Below, in pieces: positions 15,404-15,516 of a stretch of DNA of 15,516 nt. The first letter of the stretch is position 1. Every line of letters starts with the position of its first letter. Origin of the DNA: Flavobacteriales bacterium. Lineage in GTDB: Bacteria > Bacteroidota > Bacteroidia > Flavobacteriales > JABDKJ01. A program made the translations under genes and the position numbers. The stretch is taken from contig JABDKJ010000061.1 of assembly GCA_013002285.1 (NCBI GenBank), positions 1 to 15,516 on the forward strand, given 5' to 3'. A model generated the notes under the pieces. That model ran no database searches, had not been told where the DNA came from, and was given only the letters and a program-made list of their open reading frames with translations.

Positions 15404-15493
15404 CTACTCATATCGCACCGCTACAACCGTCTACCCTTGCTGCCTTCCGACCCTGGGGGAGTTCAACAGGAGCTGGTCGTACGAGACTTGCCC
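15397..15493 (-). ncRNA. ffs: Small bacterial signal recognition particle RNA (4.5S type)
   Basis: The 97-base RNA reads from GGGCAAG (15487-15493) to CTTGCCC (15397-15403), and these ends pair perfectly to close the hairpin. The apical part contains the conserved SRP domain IV signature GGTCGGAAGGCAGCAAGG on the minus strand (about 15434-15451), with the GGAA tetraloop and asymmetric loop that bind Ffh. With Ffh it targets membrane and exported proteins to the translocon. A T-rich run (15386-15396) follows the 3' end and could act as its terminator. This is the short form without an Alu domain. Confidence 0.96.
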
Positions 15494-15499
15494 AGTCGG

Positions 15500-15507
15500 C
15501 AAAAGTA
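15500..15507 (-). promoter_or_regulatory. Promoter -7 box of the SRP RNA gene
   Basis: TACTTTTG on the minus strand is a perfect TAnnTTTG box ending 6 bases before the first base of the mature SRP RNA, the expected distance. Any -33 TTG would lie beyond the right edge of the window. Confidence 0.75.
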
Positions 15508-15516
15508 TAAAAACTA

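Noticed and set aside
1..15516. A novel defence, mobile or biosynthetic system
   Set aside because: No transposase, integrase, nuclease, toxin-antitoxin pair, CRISPR repeat or reverse transcriptase signature was seen. Nearly all genes fit known housekeeping, envelope or surface-protein families.

Overview
The window looks like a chromosomal segment of a member of the Bacteroidota, most likely a flavobacterium-like organism. The evidence is low GC with weak or absent Shine-Dalgarno sequences, four perfect TAnnTTTG -7 promoter boxes, a large SprB/HYR-type surface protein, secreted proteins that would begin with Gln after signal-peptide cleavage, and housekeeping proteins that read like flavobacterial homologs. 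There is no sign of a plasmid, phage, insertion sequence, CRISPR array or tRNA.

Layout from left to right. Positions 1-5051 (minus) hold the first ~1683 codons of a giant secreted modular protein whose C-terminus lies beyond the left edge. It has a signal peptide, an accessory beta domain, a duplicated 193-residue module ending in SprB repeats, an unrecognised domain, and at least nine HYR-like repeats of 76-80 residues. Positions 5330-9547 (minus) hold a compact set of four genes: a Gfo/Idh/MocA oxidoreductase, a lipoprotein, a WcaJ-type polyprenyl-phosphate sugar-1-phosphate transferase and a 3-hydroxybutyryl-CoA dehydrogenase. A consensus promoter lies just upstream of the first. The first three look like a cell-surface polysaccharide initiation unit.

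Positions 9598-13195 (plus) hold protein-L-isoaspartate methyltransferase (pcm), two tandem paralogous outer-membrane proteins separated by a strong intrinsic terminator, and a lipoprotein glutaminyl cyclase with an extra N-terminal domain. Both outer-membrane proteins are predicted to start with Gln-Asp after signal peptidase I cleavage. Gln at that position is the substrate of the cyclase encoded immediately downstream, so the cluster illustrates the Bacteroidetes Q-rule.

Positions 13192-15493 (minus) hold the small bacterial SRP RNA (ffs) with its promoter at the right edge, a short-chain dehydrogenase whose start codon is only 14 nt past the RNA's 3' end, a small transaldolase, and a YciO-like protein. 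No intergenic stretch exceeds 300 bases; the longest is the 278-base leader of the giant surface protein.

I did not find a convincing undescribed system. The most worthwhile leads are the cyclase/Gln-1 outer-membrane protein cluster, the SRP RNA-SDR junction, the terminator between the paralogs, and the unpaired cysteines in two adjacent repeats of the surface protein.
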